Assembly (NCBI GenBank): GCA_025617745.1
Contig: CM046864.1
Coordinates: 31,370,239-31,434,238, forward strand
Reading direction: 5' to 3'
Source of the DNA: Heliocidaris erythrogramma
Taxonomy: Eukaryota; Echinodermata; Echinoidea; Camarodonta; Echinometridae
Length of the DNA: 64,000 nt
The notes under the pieces were generated by a model that made no database searches, was not told the origin of the DNA, and saw only the letters and a program-made list of their open reading frames with translations. The position numbers were made by a program, and so were the translations under genes. This document shows positions 12,127 to 24,329 of this stretch, in pieces (positions within the stretch are counted from its first letter, which is position 1; each line of letters starts with the position of its first letter).

Positions 12127-15100
12127 AAAGATAACTTTTGCGGTACAACCATGTGAGTTGGAATAACTCCACGTTCCGGTCAGAATGCTCTGGCCGTCGT
12201 CAGAGCCTCCGTCAGAGCGTCGTCAGAGCCTCCATTTTAATAAGTGAATTGCTGCTTCATATACGGGGAGCATGTTCACCAGAAGATTAGAAGATTTTAG
12301 CGAATTTCTATTCAGCGTTCACGACTTACCAACAACCTAACCTTTCTTAAGAGATGCAGAGACACCGACATCATTCCCAAGGGACTACGTCTACGCAACC
12401 CACTTAGAAGCCGCAGATCAACCAACATCCTCCACGAGGCAAGTATTTCTCTCCTAAAAGACAGCATCTCCATCACCAGGCGCAAGCTGTCGGATTCCGA
12501 CGCAGATTTTTCTAACGTTCACAATTTTCTCCACAGGTCTCTTAGCGAAACAGACTTTACGAAAGTCACCAGATGGTCTAACAACTCTTTCAACCACGCG
12601 TTTGAAGCAGCTAAACGGAAGCAGGTCAACAAATTTAACAAACTTCTAGGCACTAATTCAAACCTCTCTTCCTCCTCCCCTTCTCTTTCAGGTTCCAAGA
12701 CTGTCGTCAACATCAGCACTCGTACTCTCACTAATCACGAAATTTCTCTCCTTTCTTTAGGTCTGAACTTTGCCATGGCACCGTCAAAGATTGACTCTGC
12801 TGAACTCGTCCAGCACATTGAACCCTCACTCAGGGCAGTCGGCAAAGCACAGGGTGATGAACTTCGCAGGGAAATTACTAATATTCTTTCCACAGCAAAT
12901 CCCCCCAAACCTTATCTATCCAAACAGGAAACCACCGCCCTTCGTGCTCTTCGCACTGACCGCTCTATTCACATTCTTTCCGCAGATAAGGGCAACGCCA
13001 CGGTCGTCATGGACCACACTGACTACAACCATAGGATCTCTGATATTTTATCCACAGGTTCGTACACCGAGGTCAAGAGAGACCCGAAACCCAACATCAA
13101 ACGACGTGTCACCGACAAACTTCGTTCGCTCAATAAACTTGGCCTGTTCCCTCCACGAGTTTATCGTTTTCTTCTTCCTTCCTCCAGCTCCTGCCCAGTG
13201 TTCTTTGGTCTACCAAAAATTCACAAACCAGACATTCCTCTCCGCCCGATTGTGTCCTCACGTGGTTCCCCCACCTACAATCTTGCTAAACACCTCGCAC
13301 ACATCCTTCAACCCCTCACAGGTCAGTCGCAACATCATGTCCGCAATTCTCATCACTTCACCACAATCATCAATGACATCAAGCTCAACTCCACAGACAT
13401 ACTTGTTAGTTTTGATGTTGACTCTTTATTCACCAGTTTCCCCATTCAAGAAGCTTGCGACATCACCAGAACTAGATTACAACAAGACACTGATCTCCAG
13501 GACAGAACCCCACTATCTCCCCAACAGATATATGACCTTCTTCTCCTATGTCTTACCTCCGCCAGCTTCCAGTGGCGGGATAAGTACTTCAACCAATCAG
13601 AAGGTGCCCCCATGGGCTCTCCACTCTCCCCAGTTATAGCTAATCTCTTCATGGAACAGTTCTAAGCTACTATTCTCTCCGCAGCACCGCATAAACCCAC
13701 ACTTTGGCTCCGTTACGTTGACGACACGTTTGTCATTTGGCCGCACGGTCCGGAAAAGCTGAACAATTTCCAGGATTTTCTCTCCCATAGTGTTTACCGT
13801 AAACCTACCCACACAGACCGCTATCTAAACTTCCGATCTTTCCACCATCCGTCCGTCAAACGTTCGGTCTCCAGTTCCCTGATCAGGAGAGCTCACAACG
13901 TCTGCGACTCAACCAGCCTTGACAACGAGTTAAAACACATCAAAGCAGCCTTAGCCAACAATGGTTTCCCTCCTCAGGAAATACGCACATCTGTCAACAA
14001 ACCCCATTCTCCCCCACCAACCAGGCACATCTCGTCCTGCACTATTCCCTACACTGGTCATGTCTCTCACCGCATTCAACGAGTCCTGCAGAAGGCCAAC
14101 ATACGGGTTTTCTTCAGTTCTAAACACAAACTTCACAAGTCTCTCTACACACACAAAGACACAGCTGCTCCCGACAGCAAACCAGGAGTGTACCGCATAC
14201 CATGTTCCTGCGGTCAGGTCTACATCGGAGAGACTGGGAGGGACATCAAATCTCGCATCAAGGAACACCGTGCCCATGGGAGACTTGGTCACTACGACCA
14301 ATCTGCCATTATCAATCATTCTGTCACTCGTGATCACCAGATCAACTGGGAAGACACCAAACTTGTAGCCCCCGCTTCCAACTGGTACACCAGGAGGGTC
14401 CGTGAAGCCATCGAGATCCACAAACATAACACGGTTACACAGGACAAGGGTTTACAGATCAGCGACATTTGGTTTTCACTCTTCCAATAATAACTAGTGT
14501 TATAATTTTTTTTTTCCACAGATGTTCAACCGTAATTGCTTTCTTCAACAGAATTTTGTGTTCTTTACTCCTTCTGATTGTGTCTTCACCCCTTTTTCCC
14601 ACAGTTTATACATGTTTACCATTGTTCATCACCTCTCCCCCCACAGGCAACTCCTGATGTCATCTTTTATCAACCGTTTTTTTCCACATGTATTTTAACC
14701 ACAATTGCTTCCCTCAACAGGATTTCAAGTTTTTCTCTCCTCAACTTGTTCATTAACTTTGTTTTGTTGTTTCATTCATAACATTTATTATATTCATCAT
14801 TAGGATACTCATTCTGATGTCATTATTTCACCCTTTTTTCACAGGATTTCATGTTTCTCTCCTCAATTCATTCATTATCATTGTTTTTTCACCTTTCTCT
14901 CCACAGCCACACCGGTCCACTTCATTCACAACATTTTATTATTAGTATACTCATTCTGGTGTCAATATTTCACCTTTTTCCATTTGTATGTTTTAACCTT
15001 AATTTCTTTCCTCAACAGGATGTCATGTTTCTCTCCACAGATTACCTACGGTCCTAATCCCCTTTTGTTTCCAGCTTATCCAGACGGTTAATTGGTTTCT

Positions 15101-15209
15101 TAGTCCTATTGTTCACTTGTTTTCAATGTACATGGTTGTACCGCAAACCTTTTTTCTGAATTACAACTTCACCATGCAAACCTTCAAATCCTAAAAAAAA
15201 GATAACTTT
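12127..15209 (+). mobile_element. Penelope-like retroelement with 12-bp target duplications
   Basis: Bases 12127-12138 and 15198-15209 are the same 12-mer, aaagataacttt, bracketing a 3.06-kb unit that ends in an A-rich run. Just inside, 12137-12154 and 15130-15147 are perfect 18-bp inverted repeats (tttgcggtacaaccatgt). The unit holds one long reading frame (reverse transcriptase then GIY-YIG nuclease, separate entry). A 600-base 3' region follows, made of imperfect repeats of a cttccctcaacaggatttca type module at about 14500-15060. Few lesions suggest a fairly recent insertion. Confidence 0.85.
12301..14490 (+). pseudogene. Penelope-like polyprotein: reverse transcriptase plus GIY-YIG endonuclease
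   Basis: A single frame of about 730 codons, open except for one stop, TAA at 13663-13665. It begins right after a stop at 12298-12300 and has no obvious initiator, though Met codons occur later (e.g. 12775). N-terminal part: IPKGLRLRNP, then FAMAPSKID. RT motifs: HILSADKGNATVVMD, FFGLPKIHKP, RPIVSSRGSPTYNLAK, VSFDVDSLFTSFPI, APMGSPLSPVIANLFME, and the catalytic YVDD at 13714-13725. About 35-40 residues of the expected thumb (the LPFLD region) are missing at the junction near 13783, where the frame jumps to HSVYRKPTHTDRYLNF. The C-terminus has GVYRIPCSCGQVYIGETGR, the GIY-YIG nuclease, and WYTRRVREAIEI. In this family RT copies RNA primed at a nick made by the nuclease. The nonsense codon and the deletion make this copy inactive. 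Confidence 0.9.
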
Positions 15210-15439
15210 ATAATAATCTCAGTCATTCAAATGCAATGAACATTCAACATCATCTACATCATCATCATGAGGAGTGTTTGCATAATTATTATCTAACTAC
15301 GAACCACAATACATACTGGACTATTTTGAAATAGTTTAGCATTGCAGTTTAACTGTTCTCTAACATTATTATTTCGATGGTTTCTCTCGCTCTTACAGGC
15401 CGGACTAAAGTAGGATAGTTTGTTAACAGCCTCTTAGCG

Positions 15440-15955
15440 AAATTCATGAACAGTTCCTTCGTCCTGTCAACACGAAATGTCAGATTCAAGTATTATTTCG
15501 ATAGGATTTATAAATTAGAGAAAAGAGCTATTCGTCTAAGAACCAAAACTTCTTACAACACTCAATATGCTCCCCTGCTATTTATGATCAATCTACTAAG
15601 CCTGTATGATAAGCATGCTCTCATGCACAAACTGGATTTTTCATGAATAAATGACAGATCGCTTACTTCCTTCTTACATTGCTGGCACGTTCCTTTAATT
15701 AGGAGTTTTTGTTCTCATCAAACACGATCTGCTTCTATTTCTTTTTTGCAGGCCCTAAACTGTGGAGTTCTTTCCCAATTTAAAATTATAATAATTATAA
15801 TAATAAAATACCTTTCGTTCAGATATCTTAAACGTAGCGTGACGTCATAGAATCAGCTAAACGGATAGCAGTTACAGACTAAACATATCTTCCCTTCTAC
15901 GGTTGTGCTCACTGCCTTATCTATATTCTCTATAATTATATGAAATAAAAAAGCT
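15440..15955 (+). mobile_element. LINE 3' remnant
   Basis: FDRIYKLEKRAIRLRTKTSY (from about 15500) and SLYDKHALMH resemble the RT C-terminal end of CR1-type LINEs. GPKLWSSF-like text at 15750-15770 and a terminal atgaaataaaaaagcttt fit the 3' end. Heavily decayed. Confidence 0.7.
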
Positions 15956-16140
15956 TTAACCAAAATTACTGATCAAGGTGTAATTCTATTCGAAAAATAA
16001 TTTTCTATCCATTAAAACAAAATTCAATAACATTGTGTCAATGAGGTAGTTATTTTGCTTTGTTTTGTTTCGTGTTTTTGTATATTATTCATAATGGGTA
16101 ACCAAAATATGTAGCACATATTTGAATGCCAGGAGAGGGT

Positions 16141-16147
<7 letters not shown>

Positions 16148-16173
<26 letters not shown>
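16148..16173. repeat. TA microsatellite
   Basis: Uninterrupted TA repeat immediately left of a small MITE. Confidence 0.9.
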
Positions 16174-16388
16174 CAGCCCTCGAGAAAATTATTAGACCAA
16201 GCTTCTGTAATAAGGGTACTCTACTGTAATATGAAAACAAAATTATAAAAATGATCTGTCTTTGTATTTCATTAAATGAATACCAAATTCCAGCAATTAT
16301 ACCTTTTTATGATATTTTATTTCCTTCTTACCACAAAAATAACACTATCAGTAACCATTCTTGGTCTAATGAATTTTTTAAATCGCTG
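16174..16388. mobile_element. 215-bp MITE, Tc1/mariner-like ends, inserted in a TA repeat
   Basis: The left end cagccctcgagaaaattatt and the reverse complement of the right end (cagcgatttaaaaaattcat) share cag, then tattagaccaag / cattagaccaag. Both sides abut TA repeats, so the TA target duplication cannot be told from the microsatellite. No coding capacity. Confidence 0.7.
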
Positions 16389-16420
<32 letters not shown>

Positions 16421-16529
16421 CAGACAGAGAGACAAGAGACAGAATAAATTACTCCGTTAGACACAAAATAACGGAGTAATTTATTTTGTGTATCTCTCTA
16501 TTTTTAATCTCCGTCTCAGAACTTTTGAC

Positions 16530-16592
<63 letters not shown>

Positions 16593-16600
16593 GGTGCGTG
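16389..16600. repeat. Microsatellites and a 17-bp hairpin
   Basis: (TA)n then (GA)n at 16389-16440. A perfect 17-bp inverted repeat sits at 16443-16459 and 16469-16485 (aataaattactccgtta) with a 9-base loop. (TA)n then (TG)n follows at 16535-16592. Confidence 0.85.
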
Positions 16601-17257
16601 TATGTATGCACCCATTATATACATATCTTTGGATTCAGATGGCTAAATTGTTACAATTCAATTAAATCGAAACGCATTTGATTTCGAAGCAACTTATACT
16701 GATAATATCAAACGGCTTTACTTTTAACTGTAATAATTTACACTCACATGAAAACTTATGCTTACTTACAGTCCCTTAACCGAAATACATCAGTAACACT
16801 CAAAACGCTTTAAATACTGTGGTAAAAAGGTAAAAAGGTTGGATCATCCATTCCTCTAGCAAATAAATGTACAAAATATATATAGATTTAGAATCTTCAG
16901 AAATTTCGTTCACTGTCATTATCATACATCGGGTATACAGCAAATATTCAATCAATATTCCCTTTTAAGCTGATACACTTCTCTCAAGAATAAATGGTAA
17001 TATTGCATTTAAAAAGATATTACAAGACCAACAAAACAACTCACAAAACAATAATAGAAACAAACATATGAACACCATTATTTTGTTACCAGATGAGTCC
17101 TATTTGGCCCATAAAAATACAAATTCCTTACCCAGATAGAGCGCCCGTTATTAATTCAGTTTTCCCCTTCAGATGTTATCTACTAACGTGACGAATGTAT
17201 GAAAATCATTTTTGTTTGGTTAATCAATAGCATTAGGAATGAAATATACCCTTCATA
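16601..17257. other. No gene recognised, beyond the B4GALT 3' end
   Basis: AT-rich sequence without motif or recognised repeat. Confidence 0.4.
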
Positions 17258-17263
17258 TTTATT
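17258..17263 (-). promoter_or_regulatory. Candidate polyadenylation signal of the B4GALT gene
   Basis: AATAAA on the minus strand, about 430 bases past the stop codon. It is the nearest exact hexamer I noticed in the expected 3' UTR, and the interval before it contains no repeat I recognise. Position is the only support. Confidence 0.3.
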
Positions 17264-17690
17264 GTAAATATTGCTTATTCTTTTCCTTGGTGAAGCAAGT
17301 GCTGGTCCGGGAACTTTCCCATAGTATCTGCATTTCTTTCTTATAACCTTAACAAAACAAACAGACAACAACAATAAGAACAAAGTTTATGACCTTCGGT
17401 GGTAAAAACACAGAATAGTCAATGGGTGATTTCATGCTCGTTGTTGGTATTTGGGGTTAAAAATGGTGGAGACGCCATTACCAGTGTTAAGCTATCGATG
17501 CGCTTTGTTAGGATATCGGTATCGGCTCCTTAATCTGAAGGGCGGTGTTGGAGCTCGATTTCAGGAGGATTTCTGCTCTAAACACCAAGACCAAACACTA
17601 CCACCGAGCGTGAAATCACCCAATATCTCAGTTTGTGAAAACAAATTAGATTCTGCTTTCTAAAGTATTGTGATTAAACCATTATCAATA

Positions 17691-17850
17691 CTACGTACAT
17701 TTCCTCCATTTCGGGTTTCGTGGCAACCGCTGTATGTTGACTGAGATGTTGGTATAGAGGGGCTGAAGTTCTATCGCAGGAGATTCGTACACTAAATTAG
17801 AAATTCCATCTGTTGGCATCCGTTGGGCGTATGTACTTAGAAGACACATC
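17691..17850 (-). CDS. B4GALT-family galactosyltransferase, terminal exon
   Basis: The acceptor is attcttaaatttag after a C-rich tract. The first base completes the Arg codon split by the previous donor, and the exon then reads MCLLSTYAQRMPTDGISNLV, ESPAIELQPLYTNISVNI and a short basic tail ending at a stop at 17691-17693. TDGxxxLxY and PLYTxIxVxI are the standard C-terminal signature of B4GALT enzymes (DGLNSLxY and PLYTxITVDI in vertebrates). The tail after VNI is about 12 residues. With the four upstream exons this gives about 317 residues, against roughly 350-400 for complete family members, so the missing part is the N-terminal anchor and part of the stem. Confidence 0.9.
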
Positions 17851-20270
17851 CTAAATTTAAGAATAAGTGAAGGGGGGGGGGGGAAGGTTAGTAAGTAATA
17901 ATGACTCTTACTAAAAGTAGGTATAGCACACCAAAAATTCATATATCTATGAGGTGTTCAAAGTTAGTCTCATTGAAAGGATTGTTAAAAATGATGACAT
18001 TTAAAAAAAAAAGCACGTAAATTGGACATTCGGTTCTCGAGATATCGATATTTGATTATCCCCGAAAAGGGTCGAAAACCTGCCAAAAATTGTAATTTGG
18101 GGCCAAAATTCACGTTTTACCAAGTTTGAACACCCCTAAAATGAAAATTACTTACAATACATTACTGCAAATGGTGAAAATAAGACAACTTTTACAGTTA
18201 AATCAAATGCTTTAAAAATCAAACCTCCTTTTTACTTCATTTTTGAACAGTAGGATTCAGAAAATGCCATCCTGTGCAAAAAGTATATGATCTGCAAACT
18301 CAGGAATTCCTTTAAAAAGATTAAGTACGGCTAATTAATATGTGAAAATGGGTTTTCTCAAGTTGTATAAGTAGTAGAACAATGAAATCTGGTATGCTGG
18401 TTAAGTGTGCTATAGTGTATCTGAAAATGTAAGTGTTGATTCGATATCTAATTGAATATGCAAATTAGCTAATTATATATTCAAATATTAAATAAGTTAG
18501 ATATCATAATATGCAAATAAGGTGCCACGTGCCAAGTTTCTTTCAACATGGCTGACAGTCTCATACATTATGTACAATATTTTAAAACTTTGAACGAAAA
18601 CCGTTGATTGGTTCTATAATAACCATTTCTCGCTGTGTTTCTGGAGTGTTACACTCGATATTTAGTAAAATGGAGCATACCACACGAATCTATGATGTTT
18701 TTACTCCAAGAATATATTTTCATGAAATCAAAATGGGCTAATAATGAACGTATCGAGAAATTTCATCCGATCCACTATAACTTCAGAAGTATGTATGGGA
18801 GCAGATACATGAACCCATTGTTGTGTAGAGGAGATCATAGACTTACATATTATGGTAAAAACATGCCCATACATGGCGTGTAACACCCCAGAAAAGTTCA
18901 TTTTGTGGGAGAGGAGGTCTCCAATCTCTCGATGCCCCTCTGTGTTGGCCAGATCGGGTGATTGATTTCTGCCGCGCGTGAAAATGTGGCATTTTCATTT
19001 ATTTTGTAAAAATACTTGCAAGTTAGGTATAAATATGATTTTGTCAGGCAATATGAATGTGATGTAACTCTAAAGAATAGTGAAAAAGATATGTTTATAG
19101 CTCATGTCGTTTTCCTTCTGACCTTCTTTCAATTATTGAGTACACATCATTTGCTCTGCTCTTCAGCACAGGTGGCAGGTTTCGCACACTGCTCGTGTGC
19201 TACACACTTAGAATTAAAGGTGCACAAATGGTGCAAACATTCCAAAAAAGGTGCAATGTGCAGCAAACTTCGTAAAAGGTACAATATTGTACCATTTTGA
19301 GTAATTTCAATGATAAATCGGAAGAGGGTGCAAACTTGTACATTTTGTTAGTGTCAAAAGTATGCTGCGCTATAACGTGTAGTCTTTTGTTTGGTGTCCT
19401 GTTTTAGTAATTATTCAAGTTTGTCATTAAATTTAATATTTCATCGGTTATATTATGACATACTTTTGTAGTAACATGTTCATCTGCAAACTATTTAGTC
19501 TCATAAATGAACTGTACTTTCGAGGACAATTGTGAACGTTTTGGCCGAAAGACTACGTCAACTTCGCCCGTCTAAACATCATTGGCCAATGAAATCGATA
19601 GACAGAAAATGCCCACGAAAATGCTGAACATGAAGTTAAACAGGGTAAGTGTTACAGTTTCTGCCATAGTATATGTTTTAAAATTGCATTTTATTTCATT
19701 ATAACCCATTTTAAACTCTATTTTTCTTCAAATGTAAATTATTTGTTTCATAAATTATTGAAATTAAAAAAAAAAAAATTAAAATGCCGTATTCGTATCG
19801 CTTTAATACGTGCGACGCGATTGGCCGATCAATCACTGAGCTGCATGCATTGCATGCATGCATGCATGCGTTGCACTCGCTTGCGATTCGCACGAAATTC
19901 AAATCAGCCGCACGATATCCTTTCTCTCTGGTGAGCTTTCAGCGTTAACAGTAAGCGTAAAATATGTTTTTATGTCTTGTAGAATATAACCTCTGTGTGA
20001 TCAAGTCATGGCATGACATCATGTGCATTTTAATATATATTTCACTAATTTAAACACAAAATAACAGTGTAAACAAGATCGAGCAACAATATTTACGCAT
20101 GTCAATAACCCAGTCCCATCTGTTCAATTTTGTGTAACGTTTTTGTCATTGGCAGCCTTGGACCAGTTCTGATTTTATCTGTCTACCAAATTTCACCTTT
20201 TCTTGCCCATTTATTGTTATTGTACCGAAATTATTATCAGTAATAGGGAACAATATTTTTTTCTGGTATT
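17851..20270. other. B4GALT last intron, distal part: no gene recognised
   Basis: AT-rich. Includes a G homopolymer at 17873-17883, a cluster of short ggtgcaaa-type repeats at 19215-19345, and a TGCA run at 19843-19870. No element class could be named. Confidence 0.4.
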
Positions 20271-20283
20271 CATCTAGCCAACA

Positions 20284-20456
20284 GGAAACATGGAACTTGG
20301 AAGAAGTCCCCCAAAAGAAATCGACTCTAGACTAAGAAAAGAGGGTTATCATTTTGCTTTGGCTGGACATGCTGGAAAAGGCAAGCACCAGGTCCTGGCG
20401 CAAAGTCTGAACATGTTGTTAAAGAAGATGGCCTCTCCTGTAAAGAAGGCTTTGAG
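20284..20456 (+). CDS. Candidate internal exon, unrecognised protein
   Basis: On the plus strand, opposite to B4GALT, an acceptor-like tagccaacag is followed by an open frame of about 57 codons. It includes MELGRSPPKEIDSRLRKEGY, HFALAGHAGKGKHQVLAQSL and NMLLKKMASPVKKAL, and it ends at a fair donor, GAG|GTAATC. The residue composition is protein-like (no low complexity), both splice signals have the right orientation, and it matches no transposon protein I know. It may instead be a fragment of an unrecognised mobile element. No other exon of such a gene was found nearby. Confidence 0.3.
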
Positions 20457-21264
20457 GTAATCACTTGAGGTACATTGTTTTTTGTCCATCCCATCCACAC
20501 CAAGTAATCGTGGTCGTTGTCGTTGACCCAATCTTCAGTAAGTAAGAACGAATAATGCCAAATTAGTTGTTTACTGCTGCATTTTCTATCGCAAGCTGTA
20601 TGGGAGTGGGGGGGGGGGGGGGATAAGATAAATATACTTCCTTTCAAATTCAGCTCTTAAAATGTAATTCTTACCTGGAATGGCCGTTAGGGTACAAGGA
20701 AGAATTTCTGATATTTCCAGCAAAATCCAAAGTCAAAATCATGTCCCAAAGGCCAAACTGAAGAAATCCCTGATTTTTTTTTTCGCCATCACATGATGTT
20801 GTTTTCATTCTGCCGATGTTTTAGACTAAACTTAGCCAATATAATTTTGTTCACAAAAAAACTCGGTATCACGCCGATATCGATCTCTACAATTGCGCAC
20901 ACAGAAAACCGGGACTTAAGTTTTACGTATGCGCGACAGGGACCAAATTTTTGCCAACTTAATGTTTTGGGGGAGATGTCGACGCTCGCGGTGACCAAGA
21001 AATACAATGACTTCGATACCCCGTAAATTTAATTTTTGAAATTAATCTTTTCCAACATCAGTGAGCTGAATTTATTGTATTGCATGGATATATGTTAGTG
21101 TTGATATTTGTAAATGAAATGCTGATTTTGAGTGAATTTTGGTGAATTTTTGTGCAGTGGCGTTTGAAAATGTTGAGGTGTACGACCGTCCGAGAGTATA
21201 GTATAACAATAATAATAATAGCGGAGCAACTATAGAATACCCCACCACAAAAGTTGACCACATG
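20457..21264. other. No gene recognised
   Basis: Contains a G homopolymer at 20608-20622 and an otherwise unremarkable AT-rich stretch. Confidence 0.4.
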
Positions 21265-21550
21265 TCACAGCTACATTTATTACACGTATATTGCGCTCGT
21301 ATCCATCCCAGAGGATGCTCAAGGCACCTACAAAGGAGTATTATTACCCTGGCTTTAGCCCAGCTGCCCTAAGCATTCAAAGAATAAATTGCTACCAGGT
21401 ACCCATTTACTACACCTGGCTGGAGAGTGGCAAATGTAAATGAATGTTTTGCCAAAGGACATTAGTGCCGCGGCGGGACTCGAACCAAAAACCATGAGAT
21501 CCCCAGTCCAGTGACGTATCCACTAGACCATGACACGATGCCGCTATGAG
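21265..21550 (-). mobile_element. tRNA-derived SINE
   Basis: On the minus strand the head (21550-21470) folds like a tRNA gene, with box A tggtctagtggatac and box B ggttcgagtcc. It is followed by a tRNA-unrelated body (ttggcaaaacattcatttac, gtaaatgggtacctggtag) ending near 21270. The promoter boxes show Pol III origin. A relative with the same body words is at 33535-33730. Confidence 0.85.
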
Positions 21551-21744
21551 TAATCCTTTCCAATGAGCAATGATCCAATCCAAGGGTGTTGAATGCGGTC
21601 TTAGGCAATCATCAGTCATACTATCTGTCCCTTGCATAATTATGTGGGACTGTGTCAAATATTCACTGTTGCAGTAATAACAGACAACAAATTTGATCCA
21701 AGCAAGATTTTATATTCTTGAATTTGCTAATTTTTTTTTCAGGA

Positions 21745-23725
21745 ACTTGTCAACTCGCACTTAATGATCTTTTCCCCCAAGATCTTGCGACTTTAGAGAT
21801 CACAAGAGAACTGGAAGTGGATGAGTGCAAAGATCTCGCGGGGGTGTAATTTTGAATTAAAGAGGTATTGTATTGAGCAGAACCGTGAACGCAGTGAAAA
21901 GTGAGCAACAAAATTTTGAAAATAATGCGATGTTTGACAGGGAGCCAGTGTAGCGAGTGCAAAACAGGGGAGATATGAGTACGCTTGGTGGACAGAGAAA
22001 CAATGCGAGCCGTAGCATTTTGAAGCTTCTGGAGCTTGGACAACAGATTTTGGGGTATATTGAACAGAAGGGCATTGCCAAAGTCGAGACGGGAGGAAAT
22101 TAAGGCGTGAACTATCTTTTCAGTGGCAGACTTTGACAAATATTTCCGAATAAAACCGATATTACGTAATTGGTACCTAACTGATCTGCAGATATTTGAA
22201 ATTTGATTAAACATTGTAATAATATGAGTCAAACATAACATCAAGATTGCGACAAGTTTGTGACAAATAAATTGTGTTGCCAGAAAATGAGATGGAATTG
22301 ATATCAATTTTACTAAGCTGCACTTTAGAACCAAATATAAGGAATTCACATTTATCTGAATTCAGTTTCAGAGAACGTGCGAGCATCCAATCGTGAACAT
22401 CAACCATGCATGATTCAAGGCGGATTAATCTGAATTAAAGGAAATCATGAGTTGAATATCGTCTGCATGAATATGATATTCTATGCCATGTTGTAGCAGA
22501 ACTTGTAGCAATCCAATTAAATAAATTGAAAAAAAAGAGCCGGCCCGCCCACAGAACCCTGTGGTACTCCACAGGAGAGAGGCAAAGCAACTGATTTGCA
22601 ACCATTTATACAAACGATCTGAGAGTGGTATGAAAGATAGGACTCGAACCATTTGTATGCCTCACCCGTGACACCAAATGAACTAAGTGTGTTCAAAAGA
22701 ATAGTACGATTGATAGTGTAGAAGGCGGAGGACAAGTCTAGGAGCAGGAGAGCAGTTGAGTACCCTCTATCCATCCCTTGCAGGATGTGGTTGGACACAT
22801 TCACAAGCAGTGTTTCCACGCTATGATGGGATCTCTAAGCCGATTGGAAAGGGTCAAACAAATCATTGGCCAGTAAATAATCCGAAAGACGAGAAAACAC
22901 AACCCTTTCAAGAATTTTGAACAAAAAAGGTAAATTTGAAACTGGTCGATAATTTTGGAGCGAAATTCTGTCCAGAGAAGATTTCTTCAACAACGGAGTA
23001 ACGAAAGCAGTTTTCAATGCAGAAAGAACATGTGCCTGCTCTAAACTCAAATTAACCAAGTAGGAGAGGATGGGAGCGAATGTGGAGGAGCAATCCTTTA
23101 ATAATTTTGTGGGAACAGGGTCTAATTGACATGACTTAGGGGCAATTTACGTAAGAGTGACAAAATCTCATCAGGTTAGTAGGTCGTATTACTTCTAAGG
23201 AAGAGGAAGTGAGGGGATGAAGTGGTGTTTCGTCAGGAGATAAGCTGTTGCAGATGGTCTTGACTTTCGCCTGAAAGAAGTGGATGAATGTGGAGGCCAT
23301 TTGCTGACTGTCTGTGTGGGTTGGAAGAGGTGATGATTGTTTACCATTTAGTAGTCGGTTAGCCACAGAAAAGGGTTTTTCTTAATCACCTCGACAGTCT
23401 TCAGCAAGACCCACAAGGTATGAGCGCTTCGCCCTTTTCACAAGGGAATTGACAAGATCACGCTGGGCGCAGAAATGGTCTCTGTCGATCTGAAGTCTGC
23501 CGTTGGACCGCCATTTCCTCTCGACGTTGTACCGTGGACTGTCCTAATGATTCCGAACTTTTCTTGTCCTTGGAGGAGCATGGCTATTGAGAAGTTTTCA
23601 AAAGTTCAGAACTGTAGCGATGAACAGCTGAGTCGACACTTTCTGAAACAGGGGCAATGATGTTACAGTCAGCGACGTTCTGAGCGAAAGTCACCCTGTC
23701 GATGTCTTTGATGTTACGACAGACA
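21745..23725 (-). mobile_element. L2-like LINE, linker and reverse transcriptase
   Basis: Minus strand, in order: end of the endonuclease linker (NVADCNIIAPVSESVDSAVH, 23690-23630; RERKWRSNGRLQIDRDHFC near 23500), VANRLLNGKQSSPLPTH, then RT. RT pieces are AFVTPLLKKSSLDRISLQNY with RPVSNLPFLFKILERVV (23010-22900), LLLLDLSSAFYTINRTILLN, SCGVPQGSVGGPALF (about 22550) and a palm motif reading HADD instead of YADD (22480). RSLKLNSDKCEFLIFGS, SKLQKLQNATARIVSL and LHSLHWLPVKHRIIFKILLL follow. Frameshifts lie near 23140, 22820, 22510 and 22410. It ends abruptly at about 21745. The linker closely resembles the LINE at 59.3-60.3 kb. Confidence 0.88.
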
Positions 23726-24091
23726 TATATATATATACTGAATGCATATATACTTAGAGAAACGCATATACCCATGTATATAAATATTGATATATAAATA
23801 TACATAATATATACATGCACATCCACACACATACAAACATATTTTTCTGTATGGCCCTTTAAACACTATAATCGGTTTCATTACTTGTAATGCCAAATGA
23901 CCCATTCAATTCATCAAAGAGCCCCAATAATGTGATTGAACTGTCATAAATTATATCGATAGTCTCGAACAACCACATCCATTGTTTTAAAGAGAAGGTT
24001 GAGGTCCGAGAAAAGTGAAAACAACAATAATAATTTGTGAAGTTTCCCATTCTTTTTATGTCAGTTTGGAAGATCATCATAGTAGAATTGG
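23726..24091. other. No gene; TA-rich start
   Basis: A TA-rich microsatellite-like stretch at 23726-23810, then unassigned sequence. Confidence 0.4.
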
Positions 24092-24318
24092 GGTCCGCTC
24101 GCTATTCATAAGACCGCTATTCGTTTAACACGCGTTATGAATAGCGGTCCTTATGAATAGTTATGAATAGTGGTCCTTATAAATGGAGGTCCTTATGAAT
24201 AGCGAGATAATTTGTCTATGGTTTTCTAGCTATTTAGAAGGACCGCTATTCATTTAGTCACGCGTTATGGATAGCGGTCCTTAGGGATAAGTGGTCCTTA
24301 TGAATAGCGGTCCTTATA
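24092..24318. repeat. Cluster of short palindromes built on ATGAATAGCGGTCCTT
   Basis: Starts ggggtccgctcgctattcat. The core aagaccgctattcg...cacgcgttatgaatagcggtcctt is palindromic and repeats in part several times with both orientations. A second copy of the unit is at 27977-28072. Confidence 0.85.
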
Positions 24319-24329
24319 TTTGACGACAT

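Noticed and set aside
12770-13639. A 289-codon frame overlapping the Penelope-like RT in another frame
   Set aside because: Shadow of the real frame, which holds all RT motifs.
21460-21545. A genuine tRNA gene on the minus strand
   Set aside because: Box A and B are present but the acceptor stem is poor and a SINE body follows directly.
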